From: Apostichopus japonicus
Taxonomy: Eukaryota; Echinodermata; Holothuroidea; Aspidochirotida; Stichopodidae
NCBI RefSeq assembly: GCF_037975245.1
Contig: NC_092583.1
Location: 6,691,764 to 6,755,763, forward strand
Direction: 5' to 3'
Length of the DNA stretch: 64,000 bases
In this document: in pieces, positions 11,501 through 23,500 of the stretch
Layout of the letters: the number at the start of each line of letters is the position of its first letter
How positions within the stretch are numbered: position 1 is the first letter of the stretch
Notes under the pieces: generated by a model
Databases searched by the model: none
Seen by the model: only the letters and a program-made list of their open reading frames with translations
What the model was told of the DNA's origin: nothing
Program-made: the position numbers and the translations under genes

Positions 11501-14500
11501 TGGGGTAGTGGTGTGGGTAGACAAGTTGTTGTTTACTCTCTATGTGGGGGTCATTCTTCCATCTCTGGGGGTCATTCTTCCATCTCTGGTGGTCATATCT
11601 TGGCTTCTTTTAATGTTTCTCATAATTCCAGGAGAATCAGGATCAATAATAACATAAACATATTGTTTTTGGTTACTGGAACAACTGGAGAAGTATATGA
11701 ATATCACACAGTAAGTACTAATACAGGATTTATAGGCCTATGGTAAAAATTAGGACTATCACTTTTATTAAAGCAATCCTTTGATTGAAGCTTAACAAAT
11801 TGGGTAACATTCTATGCGAAAAAGTTAGGAGAAGATACTTTTACATGTTTTGAGATCTGCTTTGCAAAATTTAAAGAAAATTGAGAACATTTTTTTCCAT
11901 GTGATTTGCTGATTCTGATAAGGTTGTCTTGGAAGTGTTTCTGTCAATGTACAAATGGGAAATTTGTTTTCCTTATTATCTCAGCCTTCATGCTTCAAAT
12001 ATTGACAAAATTGGTACTAGGGAATGCGGAATTTTATTAAGAACACAACTTTTACTTGTTTGTTAAGAGAGAGATCAAAATGGTGGAAAATAGAGTGCAA
12101 AATTTTAGGAAAAATTAGGCCAGTGGATGCTTCTTACACTTTGCAATACTAAAGCAACACAATAAATTTGGCAAATATTTGTTCTTATTTTCTGAGCTTA
12201 TAAGCTGCTAATTTTTACAAATTTGGTATCAGTGAATGCGGAATTTCATTAAGAACATAACTATTACTTGTTTGTTACGAGGGAGATCAAAATGGTGGAA
12301 AAGTGAGTGCAAATTTTTTTTTCTTCAAAGTTTTAGACCATAGGATGCTTATTGCAAAGTGCAATAATACAGCAACACACAAAATTTGGCAAATATTTGT
12401 TCTTATTTTCTGAGCTTATAAGCTGCTAATTATTACAAATTTGGTATCAGTGAATGCGGAATTTTATGAAGAACACAACTATTACTGGTTTGTACAGAGG
12501 GAGATCAAAATGGTGGAAAAATGAGTGCACAATTTTATGAAAGTTTAGGCCATTGGATGCTCGTTGCACTTTGCAATATTAGGGCTACACACTAAACTTG
12601 GAAAAAAATTCTTATTTTCTGAGCTTACAACTTACAAGCTGTCAAAATTGGTATTACTGTAGTGAATGCAATCATATATAGTCTCAATAGTGCAATAAGT
12701 GAAATTTTGTTTGGCAATGATGTCTATATAATGAAAATCTAGGCCAACAATTCTATGAAAAGGGATGCGAGATGAATGGTGCATGGCATACAGCTCTGAC
12801 AATAAAGTATTTGTTTCTTTATCAATACTTTTGGTTGTCAAATATACAAATGTGACATAAATCAATGTAAAATGTTGTTAAAAACACCAGAGGTGCAATT
12901 TTCCATGATATGAGATAAATTTCAAGAAAAAGTAAGGGCAATATTTTTATCTTAATTTAGGCCATGGTGATTAGCTTGGCACTAGTTCACATGTATAGCA
13001 AATACTGCAGTGATAATACACGTCTTGATTTGATGACAGTATTAAAGTCTTGATAAAATGATATGACACAAGCTTGCTTCTATTTTGGGATGTAGTGCAG
13101 TTTATTTTGGTGCAAATAAGTCAAAATTGCAGATAAAGAAGGGAAAATTTGATTTTAGCCCGTGGTGCTAATTTTCACATGGTCAACAGAGTTAAGACTG
13201 CAAAATTCACAAAGCCATTGATATCATTTTTCATTACTTTTGAGGAGAGAAAGTTGTAGTTAAGTACAGGCTTTACTTTAATATGGATTGTATTGAGTCA
13301 GTTGGCAGTCTTATTTCAGTTCTATTCGAATTAGTTCATTTCACTGATGGCCAATGATTTCCAGTAATGCACAGTGTAATGTAGTCCTTATAAGTAACAA
13401 TATATAAGTAACAAATTTCGGATTAATTCCTGAGAAATTCCAAGTAGGTACAATTTAGTTGTACTACACTCATAATGAAGACCATATAGGAATAAGCAGG
13501 AAAATGGTGGCAAAAATGGAAAATGGACTGTGCAGTGTATTCCTGTCAATTTTGTGACAGTAACGATTATAGACATCACTTTGTGCAAGTGACGATACAC
13601 AATATCCTGCTCGATCGTCTAAATGTGCAGTACATTACTTAATTGTAGTGACCAAGCATACAGTGTAATGTATGCAATTGTTATGAACATGGATTAAACA
13701 TGATCATTACTATCCATTGCATAGGAGAGCATTTATACCACATGTCAACCAGTGTAAGAACAATGGTCTTCATGTAAGGCCTTTTTTGGTTTCGATGAAT
13801 ATCGTAACCTATACAGTATGCATTCATAATGGCGTATGTGTGTGTACGGGTGGGTGCGTGTGTGCGTTTGTGACCCCCAGCTTGTAAACACAATATCTCA
13901 AGAAGGGAAAGCGGGACCAACTTCATGTTTGGTGTGTGGATGTACCACATTGAGCACAAGTAGCCTATTGATTTCTGTGGAGGTCAAAGGTCAGTTGAGG
14001 TCACCAGGGGTCAAAATGTGGAAACCTTGTAAACACAATATCTCAAGAAGGGAGGCTTAGGCAGACCTCATATTTGGTGTGTAAATGTACCACATTGAGC
14101 ACAAGAAGCCTATTGTTTTCTGTGGATGTCAAAGATCATTTAGGGTCACCAGGGTCAAATTGTGAAAACCTTGTAAACACAATAGCTCAAGAAAGGAAGC
14201 TTGGGCAGACTTCATATATAATGTATAGAAGTACCACATTGAGTACAGGAAGCCTATTGTTTTCTGTGGAGGTCATTTAGGGTCGCTAGGGGTCAAAATG
14301 CCAATACCTTGTAAACACGATATCTCAAGAAAGGAAGTTGGGGCAAACCTCATATTTAATGTGTAGAAGTACCACATTGAGTACACAAAGCCTTTTGTTT
14401 TCTGTGGAAGTCAAAGGTCATTTGGGGTCACCAGAGGTCAAAATTTGAAAACATTGTAAACCCGTTATCTCATGAAGGGAAGCATGGGCTGACCTCATAT

Positions 14501-17500
14501 TTAGTGTTTAGAGGTACAGTACCCCATTGAGTACAACAAGTCTGTTTGTTTTTGGTGGAGGTCAAAGGTCTTTTGGGGTCACCAGAGGTCAAAATTTGAA
14601 AACCTTGAAAACACGATATCTCAAGAAGGGAAGCTCGGACCAACTCTTATTTAGTGTGTAGACGTACCACATTGAGTACAGGAAGGTTAATGTTTTTGGT
14701 GTAGGTCAAAGGTCATTTGGGGACAACAGGTCAAATTGTGAAAATTTTGTAAAATTTTGTAAAATTGATATTGCAAGAAAGGACATATCTCATTGGTTTG
14801 TAGATGTACATACCATATTAACTTTAAGGAGCCTATTATTGCTTTTGGTGGAGTTCAAAGGTCATTTGAAGTCAGCAAATGCCAAACATTTACTTCACTC
14901 CCCTCTTACCTGTCTCTCCACACTAACACATCTTCCTTAACATAATATCCTAAGGGAAGCTTGGACAGATTGCATATTTGGAATGTAATTGTACCACATT
15001 AAGTACAAGAAGCCATGTTGTGGGCGGAGGTCAATGGTTCCCTTACTCAAAATCCATATCTGGCCCATATATGGCAATTTGTATCTGGCCCATATCTGTG
15101 CCATATATGGAATTTATATCTGGCCATATCAAGAATTGGGCAGATATAACTTGATATTAGATAAAGGCCATATCTGCCTCAGATAAAACTTTATGGTTCA
15201 CTTTTTATCTGAACCAGATATGGTCCATATATGGCAAATCCATATCTGGACCATATATGGCAAATCCATATCTGGCCCATATATGGCAAATCCATATCTG
15301 GCCCATATATAGCAGATCCATATGGCTTATATATGGCAAATCCATATCTGGCCCATATATGGCAATTTGTATCTGGCCCATATCTGTGCCATATATGGAA
15401 TTTATATCTGGCCATATCAAGAATTGGGCAGATATAACTTGATATAAGATAAAGGCCATATCTGCCTCAGATAAAACTTTATATGGGTCACTTTTTATCT
15501 GGACCAGATATTGTCCATATATGGCAAATCCATATCTGGCCCATATATGGCAAATCCATATCTGGCCCATATATGGCAAATCCATATCTGGCCCATATAT
15601 GGCAAATCTATATCTGGCCCATATATAGCAGATCCATATATGGCTTATATATGGCAAATCCATATATGGCCCATATATATGGCAAATCCATATCTGGCCC
15701 ATATATGGCAAATCCATATCTGGCTCATATATGCCACATCCATATATATTGCCCTTGGCAAATCCATTACTGCCCCATATTATGATAAATCCAGATTGAA
15801 CTAGTTAAAAAAAAAATGGCTTCATCTGTGCCAGAACTTCATCTGGCGATTGTAAAGAAATATAATTTGAAACCAAATAAGGGCAATATATGACGCATAT
15901 AAAGCAACTCTTTATTTACTGCTTAATTATCTGGCCATTAATTACATTTCCTGTTTGATCCATCAGCAGGTATTTTTCTCTTTCTTGTTTCACTTTACCC
16001 ACAGTATGTCCAAGCCTTTACAAATAATAAACTAATATTAAAAAAGGGTCTTCTGTTCAGACGATTATTGAGGCAATATGACCGTCAGAACAAAAATACA
16101 TGGTTAAGAGAATAAAATATCCTGGCATGATAAAATGCTCCACGAATTAATTGGCACTTGAAAGCTTGCTTCATGACAAAATGCCCATCACTCTGCCGTC
16201 TCTATGCTGTCTTCAGTCTCTGCAAGGTCTGCGAGTCCTTTTCATCGACACAATTTTCAAAACAATGACGAAGACATAAAGTCGGGATTACTTTATTCCC
16301 AGCACATTCCAAACCCAATTGTGTACATAACTTTTTTTTGTGACACATAGTTTTATTTATGACTCACAATGCTTCCAACTAGAAAGAGATTTCAAAATCA
16401 TTTCAAGTTGTGTCTGACAAACCAATCTCCAGACATTTAGACCAAAAAAAGCAGGGCTTAATTGGAGGTAAAGATCAACTTATCTTGGACTTAAGAATCT
16501 GCAGTTTTGGCCTCAAACATATCGCTAAAAAAGCTCCTTGCTGTTACCTAATCCGACTGCTATGGTCATAAAATGACCGCTGTTCAATAAAATACTTGAA
16601 GGTTGAGTTCTTTACTCTTCTGTGGTCCTGTAGAGGTTGATACTAAATTGCAGTGTGCTATTCCCGTATTTGATATACTTGCTTTAGTAAATAAGTTCCA
16701 GGAGGGCGATATATGTTCCATTCAGTATTGAAGATCAGTCCCAAATATGTTGTTTCCATCCATTCCAAAAATATTCTTCCTTACTTCTGACTGTTCAGTT
16801 CACTGTAGAATCCTTTGCCAATGTCCTAACTCAATAGGTTATTTTTTACAAATCTCCATCACCCTTCCAATTCTTTCTATTAAATTTCCTTCTGTTCTCT
16901 ACCCCTACCATGTGTAAACTGTTTTCCTATCTCACTCGATCCCAGAGTATCAATACACATATGTCCTTTGTTCCAAAGAATTCACAATCTTAAATGTATA
17001 TTCAGTTATATCTCGCTATATATGGTTAGATAAAACTTTATCTGCATATCTGGATAGACTCTATGTCCAGTTATATCTGGCTTTATATCTTTATTAGGCC
17101 AGATACAATTTTATATGCCTATCTGGATTGTCTCTATATCCAGTTATATCTGGCTTTATATGGCTATATCAAACCTGTTATAGATATCTGGATTACAAAT
17201 ACAGTATATCCAGATATATCTGGCTTCATATGCATGGCCATATCAAACTTTATATGCATATCTGGCTTACAATTATATCCAGTTATATCTGGCTTTATAT
17301 GGCCATATCAAACTTGATATGGATATCTAGCTAACAATTATATCAAGATATATCTGGCTTTATATGGCCAAATAAACTTAATATGCGTATCTGGATTGAC
17401 TCTATATCCAGTTATATCTGGCTTTATATGGTCATATCAAACTTGATATGGATATCTGGATTACAATTATACCAAGATATATTTGGCTTTATATGGCCAT

Positions 17501-20500
17501 ATCAAACTTTATATGCGTATCTGGATTGACTCTATATCCAGTTGTATCTGGCTTTATATGGCCATATCAAAATGTATATGGATATCTAGCTAACAATTAT
17601 ATCAAGATATATCTGGCTTTATATGGCCAAATAAACTTAATATGCGTATCTGTATCTGGATTGACTCTATATCCAGTTATATCTGGCTTTATATGGCCAT
17701 ATCAAACTTGATATGGATGTATCTGGATTACAATTATATCAAGATATATCTGGCTTTATATGGCCATATCAAACTTTATATGCGTATCTGGATTGACTCT
17801 ATATCCAGTTATATCTGGCTTGAAGTTGATATGGCCATATCAAACTTGATATGGATATCTGGATTACAATTATACCAATATATATCTGGCTTTATATGGC
17901 CATATCAAACTTGATATGGATGTATCTGGAATACAATTATACCAAGATATATCTGGCTTTATATGACCATATCAACCTTTATATGCCTACTGTATCTGAA
18001 TTGACTCTATATCCAGTTATATCTGGCTTTATATGGCCATATCAAACTTTATCTATCCAGATATAGCCAGATATAAAACCAGATATGGAATTTGAGTAAG
18101 GGTTGTTTGAGTTCACCAGGGGTCAGATTGTGAAACCATGTCTTACACAATCTTTCAACAAGGACTGATGTCATACTTACTGTAGTATGTTGATGTATCT
18201 ATCACATTTAGTACAAGAAGCTTGTTGTTGAGGTCAATGGTCATTTCAGGACAGCCTGTGTCATTGTGAATTTATTGTTTGTCACATCCCACTGCTTTTC
18301 ACTTTATTACTAATATCAAGTATGTTGCACATCCTCACTATACATTATGTCAGATTCATGCAAAAAATAGCTGAATGTGACATCATTGAAACCACTATTC
18401 ATTTTGCATTCTGGTTATAAATGTCACCAGGCCATGTACTAGTAAATTATGTCTAACAGGATTAAGTAACCCAGGAAACTTGGTTTAGCATTATAGTTGA
18501 TAACTGCGAACAGTTTTCAATAATTACATGTTTCACATGCATTGTTTGTCATGAAGCTGTGTAAAGCTCATAGTGCAGTAGCTACACATAAAGTTTAGTG
18601 TATACACCAATCTTGAAGAAGTCTTGACAGTGCATATGGACTTTGATTATTCAGGCATTTGTGCTGCAGCACATGTAGTTTAGCTGTGCAACTTACAAGC
18701 ATAAACCATATCTTCCAGCCTATAGTGCTTCCAAGTAAGTTGTGTACTCATTCAGCACATATCTAATGCAAGATTGTAGGCTTAAATAAATGAATCTGTA
18801 AGTAAAAATCTGTGTAAAATACAACACTGCCTCAATGGTTGACATAGTAATTAATATGTTAACTCATGAAAAACAACACTGTTAATAATTAAGGAGAATG
18901 TAAGAGGTAAGAAGGGGTAAGGAAAGGGTGATTTGTGTGTGTTTTAATGTTACTGACCACCTACTGTACATTGCCCAGAGTAGAAGACAATTTAAGTAGT
19001 TCCCTGTCCATGATTACATTCCCATGCAAACATGGGTCACAATGTACATGTAGCTTTATTGGTTAAATTTAAAGAATAATGTTTAGCCCAATCAAGAATA
19101 ATTATAAGTTGGTGGCATCATTAAGGAAATCTACAACAATCTGACTGATACAGCTTCAGTATAGAAGCATTTACATGTACAACTTAACAATCAATCCATC
19201 CAATTGTCAGCTTTATAATACTATTATTTTTTTCTAAAATAAATATTGTAGTTGAAGTAACTCAGGTAAATCACAGTCACATTATCCATACCTTCATCAT
19301 ACTAAAAGAAATCCCTTCTTTGAATGTGTGTTGCTGTCTCAATGCCTCAAATGTCTTCTTCTATTTTGTTTTATGGTCTGCTACCACCAGTATTTTTATT
19401 TAATTTTTTTCCATTTTTGTTTGTAGAGTGACATCTTTACCTTTGATAACCTCCTGATGCGCTCAGAGTCATTGATTGAGAAAGATGATTGTAAGAAGCT
19501 ACTTGACTACTTTGAAGTTCCAGCTAAGAAATCAAAGGACATTACTAAGAGTGATGCACCCTTTTCATCTCTTGTCCACCATCTCAGAGAGGCAGGGAAG
19601 GTTTCTGTTGATGACATCAACTATTTAATGACAGCATGCTCTGACAAAGGACTTAGTAAATTGATGGCAGTATTGACCATCTACCAACAAGCTCAAGGTA
19701 TGTTTATATTAGAGAGCTTCACAAGTTAAACATGTTACACTATGTATGAATCAAAAAACATGCAAAAGCATTGCCAACACTTAGAATAGATGCGATTTGA
19801 GGTAACATGCCATTCATATTTGCTTTCTTTAATAAACCCTTGTGTGATACGAAAATGACCCTCAATTTTAACAATTTGATACAAATATTTTGATAAATAA
19901 GTTGGCAAGAAATTCAATAACTGCAATGGCCTATAAAATACTTCAACCCAGTTAAAGAGAATCCAATTCGGATGTTCAGAAGTGTAAATTATTTCACACT
20001 ACATATTTCATGCAAGTTCAAGGTCTTGCATTATAATCAAATCTTTGTATAAGTCTGTAACTTATGGGACACACTCAAAAGTTTGGATTGGGATATGTTC
20101 AGATGAGATTGTTAAAATATAGGAATTTCCTTTCCTCTTAAAATTTTGTAATTTAATATCCTTGCTATATTGGAAGATCATTGAAGGGCCTTGAATTTGT
20201 TCAATTGCTCAGAAGCAGGGCCAAAATCAACACTAAGGAAAGTAAAAGATTTGAAGTGTCACCTCAAATAACATGCTAAAGTTGGACCAAAATATGAGCT
20301 CACTAAATTTGGTGAAAGATTGTCACAATATTTTCCTGGAAGTTGTACAGCATAAATAATTAAGATACATGACCTGTGTTTATTTAAATAACTAAATCTC
20401 TTGGGTTCAAGACAGTTTTTAACCATGTTTGCATCTTATATGTTTTCTTTTCAGATTCAAAGTTTACCAAAAAAGTACTAAGAGATCAACTAAAGGCATT

Positions 20501-23500
20501 AGAAGACAAAAGGCAGGAACTCTCTCACAAACTAATTGAATCAAAAGAAGAAAAACAGCAGCTCACTAGAAGACTATGGACAACAGAGGAAGAAAGACAA
20601 CAATTGAAAGACACATTGAAAGCAACAGAGGGGGAAAGACAACAACTGTCTCAAAGACTAAAGACAACAGAGCAGGAAAGACAACAATTGAAATATACAT
20701 TGAAGGCAACAGAGGGGGCAAGACAACAGCTGAAAGGAACACTTAAGACAATAGATGAGGAAAAACAACAATTGAAAGATACATTGAAGGCAACAGAGGA
20801 GGAAAGACAACAACTGTCTCAAAGACTCAATACAACAGAGGAGGAAAGACAACAGCTGACTGGGAGACTAGAGACAACAGATGAGGAAAAACAACAGTTG
20901 AAAGATACATTGAAGGCAACAGAGGGAGAAAGACAACAACTGTCTCAAAGGCTCAATACAACAGAGGAGGAAAGACAACAGCTGAAAGGAACACTTAAGA
21001 CAATAGATGAGGAAAAACAACAATTGAAAGATACATTGAAGGCAACAGAGGAGGAAAGACAACAACTGTCTCAAAGACTCAATACAACAGAGGAGGAAAG
21101 ACAACAGCTGACTGGGAGACTAAAGACAACAGAGGAGGAAAAACAACAATTGAAAGATACATTGATGGCAACAGAGGAGGAAAGACAACAACTGTCTCAA
21201 AGACTCAATACAACAGAGGAGGAAAGACAACAGCTGAAAGGAACACTTAAGACAATAGATGAGGAAAAACAACAATTGAAAGATACATTGAAGGCAACAG
21301 AGGAGGAAAGACAACAACTGTCTCAAAGACTCAATACAACAGAGGAGGAAAGGCAACAGCTGACTGGGAGACTAAAGACAACAGAGGAGGAAAAACAACA
21401 ATTGAAAGATACATTGAAGGCAACAGAGGAGGAAAGACAACAACTGTCTCAAAGACTCAATACAACAGAGGAGGAAAGACAACATTTGACTGGGAGACTT
21501 AAGACAATAGATGAGGAAAAACAACAATTGAAAGATACATTGATGGCAACAGAGGAGGAGAGACAACAGCTGACTGGAAGACTTAAGACAACAGAGGATG
21601 AAAGACAACAATTGAAAGATACATTGAAGGCAACAGAGGAGGAAAGAGAGCAACTGTCTCAAAGACTCAATACAACAGAGGAGGAAAGACAACAGCTGAC
21701 TGGGAGACTAGAGACAACAGATGAGGAAAAACAACAATTGAAAGATACATTGATGGCAACAGAGGGAGAAAGACAACAACTGTCTCAAAGGCTCAATGCA
21801 ACAGAGGAGGAAAGACAACATTTGACTGGGAGACTTAAGACAATAGATGAGGAAAAACAACAATTGAAAGATACATTGATGGCATCAGAGGAGGAAAGAC
21901 AACAGCTGACTGGAAGACTTAAGACAACAGAGCAGGAAAGACAACAATTGAAAGATACATTGAAGGCAACAGAGGAGGAAAGAGAGCAACTGTCTCAAAG
22001 ACTCAATTCAACAGAGGAGGAAAGACAACAGCTGACTGGGAGACTAGAGACAACAGAGGAGGAAAAACAACAATTGAAAGATACATTGAAGGCAACAGAG
22101 GGAGAAAGACAACAACTGTCTCAAAGGCTCAATACAACAGAGGAGGAAAGACAACAGCTGACTGGGAGACTAGAGACAACAGAGGAGGAAAGAAAACAAT
22201 TGAAAGATACATTGAAGGCAACAGAGGGAGAAAGACAACAATTAAACGATACATTGAAGGCAACAGAGGGAGAAAGACAACAGCTGAAAGGAACACTAAA
22301 GACAACAGAGGAGGAAAGACAACAATTCAAAGATGCATTGAAGGCAACAGACAAAGACTTCAGACATACATTGAATGCAGCTGAGAACAAACTGAAGACA
22401 TTGAAGGATGAGAAGGAAGAATTACTTCAGCAGCAGAAAGAGGTTAGACTTCGCATAACATGTGATAATAGATATCTGATGACCAAGTTACCTGACTTGG
22501 GTAATGAAAATTTATTATGAATAAGATTAACCATTCAGTTAGATCTAGTGGTGTTAAAGTGAATTTGTAGCTTACCATTTGCAGACACAACATGTATTTT
22601 CAGAAATTAGGGAATGTTTATGTGTTCAACAGCAGAGGTCCAATGATGAACATATTAACAGCTCTTTATCGCAAGATTTTTATACAAGCATGATATTTAG
22701 TTCATGTGATGTACATTAACTCTTTACATATTAATAGAGGTCAAAGGTCATTGAGGTTAAGTGAGGTCAATCAAAACATGTAAAGGTAAGACAATCAAGA
22801 AGTGGAAATTTGACAAAGATCCTTCTAGGCGTGAAACTTTTACATGAAAAGTACAATATCCCTATTGTATTTAAAACTTTGAGTACTATACCTAGCCTAC
22901 AGGTCTCTCTGTTTTCCCACTGTAGGTAAAAATATTTAATCCCTTAATTCATCTAAATGCCAGATCATTCAGAGAGTTTGCAATGCATGGTTGTATGATC
23001 TTGAATCCTTTGTTTATATGCAAGTTCTCTACTAAACTGAAATTACACCACATTATTCTAATTGTTTAGTTACAAGTTACAGTTTAAATTAATTAGCTAA
23101 ATAGAGGAATTCTGCATGTGCTATGGTACAATATGTAGTAGATTAGAGCATAATATAGGACTTATTGACCATCAAAACATAAAATTAATCAAACAAATTG
23201 ATATAATTGAACGGCTGTCTTTCAATGTGATAGGCCTACATTCCTCTTTCTAGAACAGTAATTCCCCAATTCCTGGCCGTTCCCCCTGAAAGAGATCACA
23301 GTTATCTGCACTAATCTACTTTGAACATGTGATTTCTCTGAGCCAGGTAGTAATATTGCAATACACACACCCTCAAGTAAAGATCAAAATCTTATCAGTT
23401 CAGCCTGCCTGGAAATAAATGTGAAGAAATTTGAAAACTTGGTAAATATGTTCCCTTCAGACATGACGTACTTCACTGCTAGTATAAACTTTAATATGTT

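Larger units (their letters stand above)
15040..18102. mobile_element. 3063-bp non-autonomous element with inverted ends and satellite interior
   Basis: The left end is CCCTTACTCAAA followed by ATCCATATCTGG. The right end is the inverted copy, giving 23 of 24 matching bases. The element splits the 145-bp AGGTCA repeat at a point that is uninterrupted in the related copy near 28,495-28,516, and a TT dinucleotide flanks both sides as a possible 2-bp target duplication. Inside are a 22-bp satellite (15,040-15,800), about 1.2 kb of unique non-coding sequence (15,800-17,000) and a second satellite (17,000-18,102). No transposase frame is present. The superfamily is not assigned. Confidence 0.75.
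11711..19426 (+). other. intron 2, 7.7 kb, repeat-dense
   Basis: Donor GTAAGT at 11,711 and acceptor TTTGTAG at 19,426. It is the longest intron of the gene and holds the 215-bp array, the 145-bp AGGTCA array and the 3063-bp satellite-bearing insertion. The parts at 12,660-13,875 and 18,430-19,426 are ordinary AT-rich sequence in which I see nothing else. Confidence 0.8.

Noticed and set aside
15050-15800. CRISPR-like look of regular short repeats
   Set aside because: The units are contiguous with no unique spacers, and this is animal DNA.
15191-15804. Overlapping open frames encoding IWPIYGKSISGPYMA-like repeats on both strands
   Set aside because: They follow from a palindromic, stop-poor 22-bp satellite; both strands stay open for the same reason.
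17063-18066. Open frames with LYPVISGFIWPYQT-like repeats
   Set aside because: A translation of the second satellite array, not a gene.
20658-21692. Series of open minus-strand frames rich in Leu and Cys
   Set aside because: They are the antisense of the 42-bp coiled-coil repeat, recur every 252 bp and have no start or splice context of their own.
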